Positions 9,282 to 20,614 of a stretch of DNA of 36,192 nt are shown here, one piece after another. The notes under the pieces were generated by a model. That model did no database searches and had not been told where the DNA came from. It was given only the letters and a program-made list of their open reading frames with translations. Made by a program: the position numbers and the translations under genes. The DNA lies in assembly GCA_024641505.1 (NCBI GenBank), contig JAHECY010000035.1, positions 1 to 36,192 of the forward strand, read 5' to 3'. The number at the start of each line of letters is the position of its first letter. Position 1 is the first letter of the stretch. This DNA is from Gammaproteobacteria bacterium. GTDB lineage: Bacteria > Pseudomonadota > Gammaproteobacteria > SG8-11.

Positions 9282-12143
9282 ATGGATGCCTTAGCAAAAA
9301 AGGATTTGTTCCGATACTTGCTGGACAACAGTTATCTGTTTGGCAGTAATGCGCCCTATATTGAAGAGTTGTACAGTCGTTTTCTCCAGGACCCCCAATC
9401 TGTCGGGGAGGACTGGCGCCGCTATTTCGAGAATCTGCAAGTCGCACTGGCCAGTCAGGCGGGCCGGGATGTGGACCATCAGCAGGTGCAGCAGTCCTTT
9501 CGTAAAATTTCACTGAGCAGCACCGGCGCCGAAACGGCGCCGACCAACGGCGAAAAACGCAATCGCGAACGGCTGCAGGTTTCGGTATTGCAATTGATAA
9601 ACGCCTACCGTTATCGCGGCCATCAACATGCGAATATAGATCCCATCAATTTGCGTTCTCCGGAACAAGTGCCGGATCTGAATCCTGAATTTCATGGTTT
9701 GGGTGAAGAATACCTCGATCGAGTATTTAATACCGGTTCTTTCGGCGGCACCAAAACCGCCACCTTGCGCCAGATTCTGGTGCTGCTCAAGGAAACCTAC
9801 TGCGGACATCTGGGTGTGGAGTACATGCACATAACCAGCACCATGGAAAAGCGCTGGATCCAGAATCAACTGGAAGTGGGCGGCACCGAGGTGAGTCTGT
9901 CGCCGGCGAAAAAGCGCCAGATACTGGAACGTGTCATCGCAGCGGAAGGATTGGAGCAGTATCTTCATGTCAAGTATGTCGGTCAAAAGCGGTTTTCGCT
10001 GGAAGGTAGTGAAGCCCTGGTGCCGCTGCTCGATGAAATGATTCAGCGTGCGGGCGCCAACGGCGCCAAGGAAGTAGTGTTGGGAATGGCGCACCGGGGT
10101 CGTCTCAACGTGTTGGTGAACATCGTGGGCAAGTCGCCGCGCAATCTGTTTCGTGAGTTCGAAGGGCACTTTGATACTCAGACCAATCAGGGTTCCGGTG
10201 ACGTAAAATATCATCAGGGTTTCTCCTCCGACGTCAGTACCGAAGGTGGTGCCGTGCACCTGACCTTGGCCTTCAATCCGTCCCATCTGGAAATCGTCAA
10301 TCCCGTCGTCGAAGGCTCGGTACGCGCTCGACAACACCGGCGTGGCGACCATGTGGGACGTCAGGTATTACCGGTGCTGATTCATGGAGATTCCGCCTTT
10401 GCCGGCCAGGGCGTGGTGATGGAAACATTACAAATGTCCCAAGCGCGGGGTTACACCACCGGCGGCACGGTGCATATCATCATTAATAATCAAATCGGGT
10501 TCACCACCAGCCATCCCATGGATATGCGTTCCAGCAGCTATTGCACGGAAGTCGCGAAGATGGTGCAAGCGCCGATCTTGCACGTCAACGGCGATTACCC
10601 GGAGGCGGTGATCAAGGCAACGCAGATCGCGCTGGATTATCGCATGCAATTCAAGAAAGACGTGGTGGTTGACGTGGTGTGCTATCGGCGTCACGGGCAC
10701 AATGAAGCCGACGAACCGGTGGCCACGCAGCCAATGATGTACCGTAAGATCAAACACCATCCTACCCTGGTACAGCTGTATACCGAGTACCTGATCAAGG
10801 AGAACACCATCACCGCGGAAGAAGTCGCGCGCATCAAGGACGAGTACCGTCAGGCGCTGGATGAGGGGCGCACCGTGGCGCGAGGTATTCTTACCGGCGT
10901 GGAAAACGATCTGGCTATCGACTGGACGCCGTTCAAGGATGTCTCCTGGACGCATAGCGTGGTCACGAGTATTCCGGTAACCATGATCCAGCGTCTGGTG
11001 GATCGTTTGCTTGATGTTCCAGAAGGATTTGCCTTGCATTCTTCGGTGCAGAAAATCATGGATAACCGTCGGCGCATGGCGCAAGGGGAGTTACCCGTGG
11101 ATTGGGGGTTTGCCGAAACCCTGGCTTACGCCGCTCTATTGTGTGATGGATATCCGATTCGGATTTCAGGCCAGGACAGCGGTCGTGGCACGTTTTTTCA
11201 CCGGCATGCGGTTTTGCACCATCAGGAAACCGGTGATATCCACGTGCCGCTGCAACACATCGGCGAGGCGCAACCCAGCTTTGTGGTAATCGATTCCTTG
11301 CTCTCGGAAGAGGCGATACTGGGGTTCGAATATGGCTATGCGTCGAGCAATCCAAATTCCCTGGTGATCTGGGAAGCGCAATTTGGCGATTTCGCCAACG
11401 GCGCTCAGGTGGTCATCGATCAATTCATCAGTTCCGGCGAGGAAAAGTGGGCACGTTTGTGCGGCCTGGTGATGTTTCTGCCCCATGGTTATGACGGTCA
11501 GGGCCCGGAGCATTCTTCGGCACGCCTGGAGCGTTATTTGCAGCTGTGCGCCGAAGAAAATATGCAGGTGTGCGTGCCCAGCGTGCCGGCGCAGATGTTT
11601 CACCTGATTCGTCGCCAGATGCTGCGTCCCCTGCGCAAGCCGCTGATCGTTATGACGCCTAAGAGTCTGCTGCGGCATAAAATTTCAACGTCGACCGTGC
11701 ACGATTTGGCAGAGGGTACGTTTCAAAATGTGATCGGTGAGCTCGACGCCCTGGACCCGAAGAATATTACCGATGTCGTGGTGTGCAGCGGCAAGATATA
11801 CTTCGAGTTGTTACAGGAGCGGCGTGAGCTTAATATTGAGCATATCGCCCTGGTACGGTTGGAGCAATTGTATCCTTTTCCGAAGCAGGAATTCGCGGCG
11901 GAATTGGCCCGCTACCCCAAGGTGACGACGGTGCGCTGGTGCCAGGAAGAACCGCGTAACCAGGGAGCGTGGCGCTACGTGATGAAGCGGTTGCGTGACT
12001 GCATGACGCCGAAACAACGATTGACCTACTCGACCCGGCCGCCCTCCGCGTCTCCGGCGGTGGGATATATTCAACGACATCTGGAACAGCAGCGGGCGGT
12101 GGTGGAGAAAGCCCTTGGCATCAAGAAAAAAAGTGAACAATAG
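9282..12143 (+). CDS. sucA: 2-oxoglutarate dehydrogenase E1 component
   Basis: 953 residues, slightly longer than E. coli SucA (933). It is the thiamine-diphosphate decarboxylase subunit of the 2-oxoglutarate dehydrogenase complex in the TCA cycle. The ThDP motif begins GDSAFAGQG (369-377) and ends with NNQIGFTT (N402-N403). Other family marks are an N-terminal E2-binding helix ([21 protein letters not shown]), [10 protein letters not shown], and [17 protein letters not shown] in the pyrimidine-binding part. It is the first gene of sucA-sucB-lpd, with 23 bases before sucB. There is no strong Shine-Dalgarno before ATG 9282. The 199-base gap upstream should hold the promoter. Confidence 0.97.
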   Translation: MDALAKKDLFRYLLDNSYLFGSNAPYIEELYSRFLQDPQSVGEDWRRYFENLQVALASQAGRDVDHQQVQQSFRKISLSSTGAETAPTNGEKRNRERLQVSVLQLINAYRYRGHQHANIDPINLRSPEQVPDLNPEFHGLGEEYLDRVFNTGSFGGTKTATLRQILVLLKETYCGHLGVEYMHITSTMEKRWIQNQLEVGGTEVSLSPAKKRQILERVIAAEGLEQYLHVKYVGQKRFSLEGSEALVPLLDEMIQRAGANGAKEVVLGMAHRGRLNVLVNIVGKSPRNLFREFEGHFDTQTNQGSGDVKYHQGFSSDVSTEGGAVHLTLAFNPSHLEIVNPVVEGSVRARQHRRGDHVGRQVLPVLIHGDSAFAGQGVVMETLQMSQARGYTTGGTVHIIINNQIGFTTSHPMDMRSSSYCTEVAKMVQAPILHVNGDYPEAVIKATQIALDYRMQFKKDVVVDVVCYRRHGHNEADEPVATQPMMYRKIKHHPTLVQLYTEYLIKENTITAEEVARIKDEYRQALDEGRTVARGILTGVENDLAIDWTPFKDVSWTHSVVTSIPVTMIQRLVDRLLDVPEGFALHSSVQKIMDNRRRMAQGELPVDWGFAETLAYAALLCDGYPIRISGQDSGRGTFFHRHAVLHHQETGDIHVPLQHIGEAQPSFVVIDSLLSEEAILGFEYGYASSNPNSLVIWEAQFGDFANGAQVVIDQFISSGEEKWARLCGLVMFLPHGYDGQGPEHSSARLERYLQLCAEENMQVCVPSVPAQMFHLIRRQMLRPLRKPLIVMTPKSLLRHKISTSTVHDLAEGTFQNVIGELDALDPKNITDVVVCSGKIYFELLQERRELNIEHIALVRLEQLYPFPKQEFAAELARYPKVTTVRWCQEEPRNQGAWRYVMKRLRDCMTPKQRLTYSTRPPSASPAVGYIQRHLEQQRAVVEKALGIKKKSEQ

Positions 12144-12166
12144 GCATATGCCCATGGAGTTCGATC

Positions 12167-13390
12167 ATGCTGATTGAAGTTAAAGTACCTCAATTGCCCG
12201 AGTCCGTGACCGAAGCGACTTTGCTCAAGTGGCACAAGCAACAGGGTGAGGCGATTCGCAAAGACGAAAATCTTATTGATCTGGAAACCGACAAGGTGGT
12301 GCTGGAGATACCCGCGCCCCGCGATGGGGTGCTTGCCGAGTTACGGCTGCAAGACGGCGCCGTGGTGCAGGCCGGTGCGGTGATCGCGGTCATCGATACG
12401 GAGGCGGTAGCGCAGGTGGAGGAGTCGTCCGGAGCTCAGGTGGTCAGCATCGGAAAACCCGATACCCGGGTGGCGGCGTCCACCCCCGCGCCGGTGCGCA
12501 AAAACGCCGTCGCCAAATCCATGCGTACCGGTCCCGCCGCCCGCAAGCTGGCGCGTGAACAGGGCGTGGATTTGAGTCAAGTGGCCAGTACCGGGTCCGG
12601 TACGGTGACCAAGCAGGATATCGTCAACTTCGCGCGCGACACGAGCGAAGATTTCAGTCTGGTGCAGCCGGGTGGAATGGCCGGCAGCGAGCGCCCGGAA
12701 CAGCGCGTACCCATGACCCGGTTGCGGGCACGTATCGCTGAGCGACTGAAGCAGGCGCAGGAAACTGCGGCGATCCTCACCACCTTCAATGAAGTCAATA
12801 TGCAGCCGGTGCTGGAAATGCGTACCCGTTATCAGGAGCGTTTTCAGAAAGAACACGGTGTCAAACTGGGCTTCATGTCATTCTTCACCAAAGCCGTCGT
12901 GGAAGCGTTGAAAAAATTCCCGGTGGTTAATGCTTCCGTGGACGGCGAGGACATCATCTATCACGGTTACTTCGACATCGGCATCGCCGTGGGCAGTCCG
13001 CGCGGTCTGGTGGTGCCTATTTTGCGCGACGCGGACAAGAAGTCATTTGCCGACATTGAAAAAACCGTGGCGGATTTCGGGGTGCGCGCGCGGGATGCGA
13101 AGCTGACTCTCGATGAGCTGACCGGCGGAACGTTCAGCATTTCCAATGGCGGAATTTTCGGTTCCATGTTGTCGACGCCGATATTGAATCCACCGCAAAG
13201 CGCCATTCTGGGCATGCACAAGATTCAGGAGCGGGCGATGGTAGAGAACGGCGCCGTCGTGGTGCGGCCGATGATGTACCTGGCGCTGAGTTATGATCAC
13301 CGTATCGTGGACGGCCATGATGCCGTGTTGTTTCTGGTGGCGGTGAAAGAGGCGCTGGAGGACCCGGCGCGCATCCTGCTGCAGGTCTAA
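12167..13390 (+). CDS. sucB: 2-oxoglutarate dehydrogenase E2, dihydrolipoamide succinyltransferase
   Basis: 407 residues with the standard order of parts. One lipoyl domain (about 2-77) has the lipoylated lysine K43 in [11 protein letters not shown] flexible Ala/Pro-containing linker follows, then the E1/E3-binding domain (about 119-155: [17 protein letters not shown]...). The catalytic acyltransferase domain has [12 protein letters not shown] (H378, D382). It moves the succinyl group from E1 to CoA and forms the core of the complex. It lies between sucA and lpd, one base before the lpd start, so translation is probably coupled. Confidence 0.97.
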   Translation: MLIEVKVPQLPESVTEATLLKWHKQQGEAIRKDENLIDLETDKVVLEIPAPRDGVLAELRLQDGAVVQAGAVIAVIDTEAVAQVEESSGAQVVSIGKPDTRVAASTPAPVRKNAVAKSMRTGPAARKLAREQGVDLSQVASTGSGTVTKQDIVNFARDTSEDFSLVQPGGMAGSERPEQRVPMTRLRARIAERLKQAQETAAILTTFNEVNMQPVLEMRTRYQERFQKEHGVKLGFMSFFTKAVVEALKKFPVVNASVDGEDIIYHGYFDIGIAVGSPRGLVVPILRDADKKSFADIEKTVADFGVRARDAKLTLDELTGGTFSISNGGIFGSMLSTPILNPPQSAILGMHKIQERAMVENGAVVVRPMMYLALSYDHRIVDGHDAVLFLVAVKEALEDPARILLQV

Positions 13391-13391
13391 T

Positions 13392-14807
13392 ATGCAAAAA
13401 TTCGATGTCGCGGTAATTGGTGCCGGGCCCGGTGGCTATGTAGCCGCGATTCGTTGCGCGCAGCTTGGTCTGCGTGCCGTGTGTATCGATCAATGGGTGG
13501 ATGCGCAGGGTAAAGCCGCGCCCGGCGGTACTTGCCTTAACGTCGGCTGTATTCCTTCCAAGGCCATGCTGGATTCTTCGGAGCGATTTCACGCGGCCGG
13601 ACACCAATTTGCCGCGCACGGTATCGATATCAAAACGCTGTCGCTGAATCTCCCGCAAATGCTGGCGCGCAAGGATGACGTGGTGCGTTCCCTGACCTCC
13701 GGAGTGGCCACTCTGTTCATGAAGAACAAGGTGACTTTCAAAGCGGGTACCGGACGTCTGGTGTCCAGTAATCAGATTGAAGTGCGTACCAACGATGGTA
13801 CGACCGATGTGGTGGAGGCCGAGCACATTATCATCGCCACCGGTTCCGTGCCCGCCGCGCTGCCGGATATGGAGTTTGACCATGAGCGTATTGTCGATTC
13901 CACGGATGCCCTGGCGTTCGACAGTGTGCCTAAACGCCTGGGTATCATCGGTGGTGGTGTGATCGCTTTAGAGTTGGGCAGTGTATGGCAGCGCTTGGGC
14001 GCGAAAGTCACGATATTGCAGCGTCGTGAAGTCTTTCTACCCAATGTTGATCAGGATCTGGCCAAGGCTGCGTTTAAAATCTTTGGTGATCAGGGGCTGG
14101 ATCTGCGCTTGGGAGCCAAGGTGCAGGACGTCAAGGTGTCACCGAAACAAGTGACCGTCACTTATCAAGACGCCGGCGGCGAACAAAAATTGACAGTGGA
14201 GAAATTGCTGGTGGCCGCCGGCCGTCGTCCGGTTACCACCGGACTCAATGCCGAAGCTATCGGTATCAAGTTGGACGATCAAGGCTTTATCGAAGTGGAT
14301 GATCATTGCGTTACCAGCATCGAAAATATTTACGCCATCGGCGACGTGGTGCGGGGGCCGATGTTGGCCCATAAGGCCTCCGAGGAAGGGGTCGCCGTTG
14401 CGGAGCGTATTGCCGGTCAGTTGCCGGAAGTGAATTACAGCGCGATTCCATTTGTCATGTACACCTGGCCGGAACTTGCCTGGGTGGGGAAGACCGAGCA
14501 GGATTTGCGTCGGGATCGTGTGGATTACCGCACCGGCAGCTTTCCTTTTAAGGCCAGCGGTCGGGCTCGCGCCATCGGGCATCCCGAGGGCATGGTCAAG
14601 ATTATTGTGGATGCCCAGACCGATCTCATTCTGGGGGTCCATATTTTGGGCCCCAATGCCTCCGAGTTGATCAGCGAAGCGGTACTGGCCATGGAGTTCG
14701 GTGCCAGCGCCGAAGACCTGGCGCGCACCGTACACGCCCATCCCACCCTGTCCGAGGCAGTGCATGAAGCCGCCATGATGGTGGACGGGCGGGCCATACA
14801 CTTTTAA
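13392..14807 (+). CDS. lpdA: dihydrolipoamide dehydrogenase (E3)
   Basis: 471 residues. The FAD-binding GAGPGGY is near the N-terminus. The redox disulfide motif GGTCLNVGCIPSK has C48 and C53. The NAD-binding IGGGVIALELGS is mid-protein, and the catalytic HAHPTLSE near the C-terminus has H450 and E455. It re-oxidises the lipoyl arm of E2 and reduces NAD. The position directly after sucB suggests this copy serves the 2-oxoglutarate complex; it could also serve pyruvate dehydrogenase and glycine cleavage. sucC and sucD do not follow. No T-run terminator is visible behind the TAA. Confidence 0.97.
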   Translation: MQKFDVAVIGAGPGGYVAAIRCAQLGLRAVCIDQWVDAQGKAAPGGTCLNVGCIPSKAMLDSSERFHAAGHQFAAHGIDIKTLSLNLPQMLARKDDVVRSLTSGVATLFMKNKVTFKAGTGRLVSSNQIEVRTNDGTTDVVEAEHIIIATGSVPAALPDMEFDHERIVDSTDALAFDSVPKRLGIIGGGVIALELGSVWQRLGAKVTILQRREVFLPNVDQDLAKAAFKIFGDQGLDLRLGAKVQDVKVSPKQVTVTYQDAGGEQKLTVEKLLVAAGRRPVTTGLNAEAIGIKLDDQGFIEVDDHCVTSIENIYAIGDVVRGPMLAHKASEEGVAVAERIAGQLPEVNYSAIPFVMYTWPELAWVGKTEQDLRRDRVDYRTGSFPFKASGRARAIGHPEGMVKIIVDAQTDLILGVHILGPNASELISEAVLAMEFGASAEDLARTVHAHPTLSEAVHEAAMMVDGRAIHF

Positions 14808-15205
14808 GGTACCACGCCCCCTCCCGCCATACCTGGTGTTCAATGTCGGGTGCGTATTACGATCCGGCTGTTGATCCATGCGCGATAAAAGCCGACGTGC
14901 TAAACACACCCCGCATGGGTGGAACATAACGACGGGTGACGCGAATATTTGTTACATCGGGCTTGCCCTGCTTTATATATAGCGTGGTTGTAGTTCTTTC
15001 TTTGGAAGCATATCTTTTGTCGGGTTAAGCTCGGCGATTCCTAGCCGATAAAATCTCTGCATAACCCATGAACGCCGCCCGGCGTTGATGACGCTTTGGG
15101 CTCATGTAAAGGCGCCTAAGCAGTGCCATAATATTTCAGTCCGTATTGTATGCCGTGATAAGAAGCGCGTGCTGCATGCGGGTATATTTGGAAAGTCATC
15201 CGTCG
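14808..15205. other. intergenic region with degenerate repeat and a palindrome
   Basis: About 400 bases without a credible gene. It contains a decayed copy of the GGTGCG repeat (14849-14865) and a perfect 16-base palindrome-type hairpin AACGCCGCCCGGCGTT (15071-15086). An AT-rich stretch TTTATATATAG near 14971-14981 could be part of a promoter for the gene at 15206. Confidence 0.5.
14849..14865. repeat. degenerate copy of the GGTGCG palindrome
   Basis: GGTGCGTATTACGATCC keeps the left arm of the repeat, but the right arm has GAT where the intact copies have GCA. It is preceded by GTCG in place of GTAG, so both the palindrome and the proposed IS110 target site are damaged here. Confidence 0.7.
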
Positions 15206-15775
15206 ATGCAAAGCACGATCTATACCTTGAATCCCCGCAAATGGCAGCTAAAAGGCGAAGATGACCTTGGGGACTATTATGTCAATCGCGCCGGTATCGT
15301 CATCATCGTGAAGAATTTTCGGGGTGAACCCAAGGTACCGGACGAGTTTTCCAAGAAAGCCGTCATTGATTATTACGACAAGAAAGCCAATCCTCGTTTT
15401 GCATTCGGTCTGATGAAACACGACAGCGGCATCAGGAATGTCGATGTAAAACTGTGTTATGTGGGGAATGTGAAAAGTTTTTTAACCATCTATGCCTTGC
15501 CGCAAACCACCCCGGGTCTTATGTTTGTGGCCACGCTCACCGTCCCGTTTAAAAATTCCTGCCTGGAGTTCAAATGCCAGTTGGCGGAAAAAGGCCTGAT
15601 TGGTTACCGTGAAACCGTGATTGCCACCAATCACGGTGCCAAGGCGGATTGCTATGACGTTGCCTACGATAAAGAGTTTCCCGACCATCCCTTGACCGTG
15701 GTGCGCCGGGTGATTTACAAGGTAGTGAATGACATCACGATCAAAGCCCTCAACCGACCCCCATTCTATGACTAA
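15206..15775 (+). CDS. hypothetical protein, 189 residues
   Basis: I do not recognise this protein. From ATG 15206 (GGAAAG lies about 11 bases upstream) it begins MQSTIYTLNPRKWQLKGE. It is mixed alpha/beta in appearance, with no signal peptide and no clear transmembrane helix, and has alternating hydrophobic strands (GIVIIVKNF, SFLTIYALPQ, GLMFVATLTVPF). It has four cysteines in the C-terminal half. Longer readings from TTG 15146 or ATG 15176 are possible but have weaker start signals. It is flanked by about 400 noncoding bases on each side, so it is probably a single-gene transcript. Base composition looks like the neighbours. Confidence 0.65.
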   Translation: MQSTIYTLNPRKWQLKGEDDLGDYYVNRAGIVIIVKNFRGEPKVPDEFSKKAVIDYYDKKANPRFAFGLMKHDSGIRNVDVKLCYVGNVKSFLTIYALPQTTPGLMFVATLTVPFKNSCLEFKCQLAEKGLIGYRETVIATNHGAKADCYDVAYDKEFPDHPLTVVRRVIYKVVNDITIKALNRPPFYD

Positions 15776-16158
15776 GGCTAAAGCTAAAGCGCTATACCAC
15801 GAGGCACGGGCCCGCTAATCGGGCGAAGTCGTTGCTAAGTCGGCATATCACCTGCAGTTGCTGCTATTTACCATTATAATATTAATGTATATCGGCCCGG
15901 ATTTTGTGATAAGTCTGCCCGCATTTTATGTGACCCAGTTCAAAGTTGGGCTGTGTGATTAATCATATCCTGCGTGACGATTTGTTGCATTGTCCAGCTG
16001 CCGGTGTCGGCATCAGGGTTATACGGAAGGAAGCAGGGAGTAACGGACGTTGTCGGGTAGTGATTCCGATGCGCCTTGCCATGCCACTCCGTACTTGCGG
16101 GATGCGAAAAATAATAATGCGCAAATACGTATTCAGCCCTTTATCAATTGGAGGTTCC
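15776..16158. other. intergenic, leader of the DsrE-like gene
   Basis: About 380 bases with no convincing gene. An open frame in phase with the DsrE-like gene extends back to 15946, but it lacks homology and places the signal peptide internally. The promoter of the downstream gene probably lies here; I could not pick a clear -35/-10 pair. Confidence 0.45.
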
Positions 16159-16809
16159 ATGGTAGTAGTTCGCTCTGTTCTGTTGTTAGTTGGCTCCCTG
16201 TTCATGGCCAGTTCCGCATTTGCTCAGCAAGGCATTCAAGAGTGCCCGGTGGGGCTGGTGAGTGGTAAGTCGCTGGACGAAGAATTCGGTTCAGGTACCC
16301 AGGAAGCCACCCGTTGCACCAAACACCGTAATAACGTCAAGGTGGTGGTGCAGGTCAATAACTTCTGCCGTGACGCGGTATCCAATGCCGCCTGTACACG
16401 CGCTTATGCGCTGGATAACATCAGCAACCTGATCAAAGATTATGAAATTACCAATGGCATGGTTGCCGGTCGGGATTACGATATCGTGGCGGTTGTTCAC
16501 AGTGGCGGCGGTAGCCTGGTATTACAGGACGGCTATACCTTCATGGACAGTCAAAAAGGTGCGGCGGTTGCTGTTGCCAATCAATTCCAGGGTGAAGTGG
16601 AGGCGCTGATAGCGCAAGGCGTCCGCTTCTACTTCTGCCAGAATACCACCCGCGGCATGATCAAGTCCGGTAAGTTGCCGGAAGTGGGTGAAGGTGCCAA
16701 TGGCGGTGGTGCGACCGAGGCCCTGATTCCCGGCGTGCAATACACTACCGCGGGCGTTAGTGCTATTGCGGATTTCCAGCGCATGGGTTACAGCTATATC
16801 CAACCCTGA
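16159..16809 (+). CDS. secreted DsrE/DsrF-like protein
   Basis: 216 residues from ATG 16159, with a GGAGG ribosome site at 16150-16154. A typical Sec signal peptide (VRSVLLLVGSLFMASSAFA, then QQ) directs it to the periplasm. The mature part has the DsrE-type Rossmann-like pattern: VKVVVQVNN, YDIVAVVHSGGGSLVL, a helix with ANQFQGEVEALIAQGVRFYFCQNTTRGM, and a C-terminal PGVQYTTAGVSAIADFQRMGYSYIQP. The Cys in the RFYFCQNT strand sits where the family's reactive Cys is found, and several other Cys are present. Cytoplasmic DsrE proteins carry sulfur as persulfide. The job of exported homologues is uncertain. No dsr or tus partners are adjacent. Confidence 0.82.
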   Translation: MVVVRSVLLLVGSLFMASSAFAQQGIQECPVGLVSGKSLDEEFGSGTQEATRCTKHRNNVKVVVQVNNFCRDAVSNAACTRAYALDNISNLIKDYEITNGMVAGRDYDIVAVVHSGGGSLVLQDGYTFMDSQKGAAVAVANQFQGEVEALIAQGVRFYFCQNTTRGMIKSGKLPEVGEGANGGGATEALIPGVQYTTAGVSAIADFQRMGYSYIQP

Positions 16810-16831
16810 TTTCCGGCGTAATATGCAACGG

Positions 16832-16863
16832 AAAATGCCACGCACACGCGTGGCATTTTTTTT
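16832..16863 (+). terminator. Rho-independent terminator
   Basis: AAAATGCCACGC and GCGTGGCATTTT form a 12-bp stem with a 4-base loop (ACAC), followed by a run of T. It sits 22 bases after the stop of the DsrE-like gene. Confidence 0.93.
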
Positions 16864-17009
16864 AGACGTCGGGTCATTATAGGAATGGCGCCGCGTCAAA
16901 CATCTTCTTCCGTAGATATCGTGGAACTGAATAAAGGTGGGCGTATTTTTACCCATGCCTCGGAACGCGCAACCATTTTCGTATTCCCGGCCGCGGACTT
17001 GCTGTGACG

Positions 17010-19997
17010 CTAACTATCTACAGTGGTAATCTTGTTCAATTCTCCGATTCCGTGGATTACTTCATGTAGATACGTTTTAAGTTCTTGCATGGATGACATT
17101 GCTAATGACTGATTCTGATCCCGGCATACGGCTTCCATCTCCCCCGCCTTTAAATAAAGGTCACGTGCGCCAATATTGCCGGCGATGCCTTTAAGTCGGT
17201 GCGCCAGGAAGCCGGCTCTGTCTAACTCTTCATTTTCAATATGCATTATTATTGCATCCGCTGTGTCAGTGTGGACGTCGCGAAAACTCAGTAAAATCTT
17301 TAAATAGCTGCTCCACTTGCCACGCAGCATCTGCAAACCCTCTGCCACATTGATTCCAGGGACGGTAGGAATGGCCGATTGCTGCTCTGGCGCCGGTGCC
17401 ATTGTGGAAACCGAGTTGGGTTTTTTGCTTGCTTTCACCCAGCGAGCAATTTCTTTGAATACGGCATCCGGTTTAATGGGTTTTGCGATGTGACCATTCA
17501 TGCCGGCGGCCAAGCTCTTGTTTGAATCGCCTTCCAAAGCGTTTGCCGTCATGGCGATAATCGGTAACTCGGCAAAACGACCACCAAGTGCGCGAATGAA
17601 TCGGCAGGCTTGCAAGCCGTCCATTATCGGCATTTGGATATCCATTAACACCAGGTCGAAATTACCGTACTGTACCGCGGTTACTGCATCGGCGCCATTC
17701 TCTCGAAAATCAATATCGAATCCGGCATCAGCAAGAATTTCCTTCGCCACTTCCTGATTTATCGGGTTGTCTTCCACTAATAACAGCCTGTTACCTCCAA
17801 ACCACCATTCTTGAAGTTCACCGGTAGCACGGTTTTCATCGGTTGCGTTAATTGGCGACGGCTCCTCGGCATCAGACGGTCGGTCCAGCAATACCTCCAG
17901 CGGTAAATCAAAACTGAATTCGGATCCCCGGTTGAGGTTGCTGGTAACCTTAATTTTGCCACCCATGGCCATTACCAGTTTTTGTGAAATCGCCAGGCCA
18001 AGGCCGGTGCCGCCATATTTTCGGGTATGAGAGCCATCTACCTGGCTGAAAGCCTGGAACAGCAGTCTCTGCTGGGCCTCGCTGATACCGATACCTTGGT
18101 CCTTTACGACTATGTGAATGCGGCGATCTTCAAGAAATCCGGCGTACAACAAAATTGTTCCCCGCTTGGTAAACTTGATCGCATTGCTTATCAGGTTGTT
18201 CAGGATTTGGCTGAGACGTGTTGGATCGCCTTTGACCCAGTGTGGCAGGTCCGCACTCAAGGAGTATCGTAGATCCACATGTTTAAGTTGTGCCTGACTG
18301 GTCAGCAATTCCACGCATTGAACCAACAAGGCGGGCAGCTCGAATGGAATGGATTCAAGTTCGACCTTGTCCGCGTCGAGTTTTGAGAAATCAAGAATAT
18401 CATTGATCACGTTCAGTAATAATTCGCTGGAACTGGTCGCGGTGTCAACTAGATGTCGCTGTCTACTGTCCAGGGTGGTTTTGCTCAGCAAATGAATCAT
18501 GCCCAATACACCGTTCATTGGCGTACGAATTTCATGGCTCATGGTGGCCAGAAACTGGCTTTTGGCCTGGTTGGCATGTTCCGCCTCTTGTTGGGCCTGT
18601 TGGCGCTGACTTACTTCCAAGGACAGCGCTTCATTAGCCTCGCTGAGTTCCTTGGTGCGCCAAGTAACGCGATCCTCCAATTTTTGATTGTTAACGACCA
18701 GTGCCAGGGTTTTTTGCTGTATGTCCTCCGCCATCCTATTGAAGGAAAGGCCCAGCCGCCCTACCTCGTCGTCGCCTCTGGATTGGATCCGAACATCATA
18801 GTTGCCGTATCTTATCTGTGCTGTGGCATCCGAGAGCTTGTTTATCGGATTGATAATCACATTTCTTATCATAAAGTACAAAAGCAACGATATGGCAATG
18901 GCCATCGCTAATCCGACCATGGTCATGGTTCTTTCAATGCTAGTGAACAGGGTGAGTATCTCGTCTTTGTTTTGTTCAACGACCATCGTCCATTTCAGAT
19001 CAAAAACACACATAGAGGCGCCACCCACGGCGACGCCGTCGTAATTTTCATAAAATTCTTGCGCCTCTCTTACCGGAATAGCTTCGTTTACACAGCGTTG
19101 CCACGGTATGGTTCGCACCTGTTGCTTGAGAATGGTTTTTCTCTTGCCTTTAAGGACCTTGGATTGAGTAATCATGTAACCTTCCTTGTTAATCATGTAA
19201 AAGTCGGTGGAAGGTGTATAACCGGCGAAAAATAGTTTGCCTCCAATCTGGTTGCCCAAGTCTCCCGTCATGAGATCCGTAAGAAAGTCTGCGCTGATTT
19301 TTAGCGCAATAATCCCCAGAAACCCGTCTTTGGCATGGGTCATTGCACCGTTGTTTACACTGCCGATCAAAGGCGCGGCAAATACCATGCGGGCGATGCC
19401 GTCGGAATCTTCGTTGACATCCCGGATATAAGGCCCATTGCGGCCATATTTAGAAACATCCGTACCTGACATGTCGGCGCCAACGCTATCGGCACGTGTT
19501 GAGACGATGATTTTGCCATCGATACCGATTATGAAGAGTTCATCGATACGATAGAGGCGTTCGTTGAGTCGGTACATGTCCCACTTGACGTCGCGACCAA
19601 ATACCTTTTGCAGCGAAACTCCGGCTGCCTTTTCGCTTTTCATTACATGCCAGTCGAGTAAGGAGCCGCTCTTTAAGTGGTTAAAATGCAATTTGATTTT
19701 CTGCAGTGCCTCACTGCTTTTCGCCGGCGAATGCTTGCCGACGTCATCGTAGTAGTTTACGAGACGGTCATGAATCGAGCGGTCGTCCGCCAGTGTATTG
19801 ACTATGAATTGTTGCTGTTTGAGGAAGTCAAGAACATGTATATAGCGGGCGTCTATGATGTTCATCAGATCATTGAGTTTGGTGAAACCGACGTTTTCTG
19901 AGACCTCGCGATAAAGGATGTTTCCTCCAATAAGAGCAGGAAAAAAAATGGCAAGTAATGTGATAAGAATAAGCTTATTACTGATGGATAATTTCAA
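17010..19997 (-). CDS. hybrid sensor histidine kinase (Cache-HAMP-HisKA-HATPase-REC-Hpt)
   Basis: 995 residues. A transmembrane helix lies at about 8-28, then a large periplasmic sensing region (30-357, double-Cache-like). A second transmembrane helix (about 359-378) leads to HAMP (380-430) and a coiled coil. The HisKA motif [11 protein letters not shown] has H488. The ATPase domain has N606 in [15 protein letters not shown] and [10 protein letters not shown] receiver domain (VEDN 741-744) has phospho-Asp D786 in LMDIQMP. A C-terminal Hpt domain has H933 in AHRLKG. The phosphorelay His-Asp-His is therefore complete in one chain, as in BarA-type kinases. The start is TTG 19997 with GAGGA upstream. 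No response regulator gene is adjacent, so the output partner is elsewhere and the ligand is unknown. Confidence 0.95.
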   Translation of the reverse strand: MKLSISNKLILITLLAIFFPALIGGNILYREVSENVGFTKLNDLMNIIDARYIHVLDFLKQQQFIVNTLADDRSIHDRLVNYYDDVGKHSPAKSSEALQKIKLHFNHLKSGSLLDWHVMKSEKAAGVSLQKVFGRDVKWDMYRLNERLYRIDELFIIGIDGKIIVSTRADSVGADMSGTDVSKYGRNGPYIRDVNEDSDGIARMVFAAPLIGSVNNGAMTHAKDGFLGIIALKISADFLTDLMTGDLGNQIGGKLFFAGYTPSTDFYMINKEGYMITQSKVLKGKRKTILKQQVRTIPWQRCVNEAIPVREAQEFYENYDGVAVGGASMCVFDLKWTMVVEQNKDEILTLFTSIERTMTMVGLAMAIAISLLLYFMIRNVIINPINKLSDATAQIRYGNYDVRIQSRGDDEVGRLGLSFNRMAEDIQQKTLALVVNNQKLEDRVTWRTKELSEANEALSLEVSQRQQAQQEAEHANQAKSQFLATMSHEIRTPMNGVLGMIHLLSKTTLDSRQRHLVDTATSSSELLLNVINDILDFSKLDADKVELESIPFELPALLVQCVELLTSQAQLKHVDLRYSLSADLPHWVKGDPTRLSQILNNLISNAIKFTKRGTILLYAGFLEDRRIHIVVKDQGIGISEAQQRLLFQAFSQVDGSHTRKYGGTGLGLAISQKLVMAMGGKIKVTSNLNRGSEFSFDLPLEVLLDRPSDAEEPSPINATDENRATGELQEWWFGGNRLLLVEDNPINQEVAKEILADAGFDIDFRENGADAVTAVQYGNFDLVLMDIQMPIMDGLQACRFIRALGGRFAELPIIAMTANALEGDSNKSLAAGMNGHIAKPIKPDAVFKEIARWVKASKKPNSVSTMAPAPEQQSAIPTVPGINVAEGLQMLRGKWSSYLKILLSFRDVHTDTADAIIMHIENEELDRAGFLAHRLKGIAGNIGARDLYLKAGEMEAVCRDQNQSLAMSSMQELKTYLHEVIHGIGELNKITTVDS

Positions 19998-20614
19998 TGT
20001 ATTATCCTCACAACTATGCGTTCTGTTTTACGTGTTTCCAGTTACGGTGATTGCACAGCTTCGGCATCGACATTAAGTAAAAAACATCGGTAGAATATGC
20101 AATCCTCTGCAACGGCCATGCCGGCGAAACTTCAAAATTCATGGTAGGTCTCGGCATGGCTATGTGCTTTCGCAACTATGTGAGGCCGCTTGAATTGGGT
20201 ATTACTTGCGCGGAACGCTGTTTTTTCTTGGCGCCACTTTACAATATTACCAATGGTTATTTGTCGGTATTGAAGCGCATTCACTAAAGCATCTATGTCT
20301 GTAATTATTGTAAACAAGTGTGGCAACGCGTTCTAACTTACGGAATCTACAGCGCATATACTATAGTTAACACCTGATGGCCATGAATGGCGGAATTCAT
20401 TGAAAATAGTTCAGGATAGCGGGGATTTTATCTATGCTTTGTGGATTCCGGGTTTTGCGCAGGCGAAATGTTTGGAGTTATCAGCTCCGGGGTCGGGAAA
20501 AATAACTTTGTTAATTAATGTGGATGGCCGCGCATGCAGTTTTCCTGGTCATTATGCTGATGCCAATAAGAATAGCCGGGATGGAGTGTTTAATCCACCC
20601 CGGCGTCCGTTAGA
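19998..20614. other. intergenic, 617 bases
   Basis: No convincing gene. The open frames at minus 20132-20326 and plus 20400-20618 look random. An inverted repeat GCCATGCCG (20115-20123) / CGGCATGGC (20152-20160) encloses a 28-base loop and could form a stem in RNA. The upstream half must contain the promoter of the hybrid kinase. The end holds the terminator of the binding-protein gene. Confidence 0.5.
20575..20604 (-). terminator. probable terminator of the binding-protein gene
   Basis: On the minus strand GCCGGGGTGGA and TCCATCCCGGC pair with one mismatch around an 8-base loop, followed by TATTCTTATT. It begins 10 bases after the stop of the gene at 20615. The T-rich tail is imperfect. Confidence 0.7.
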
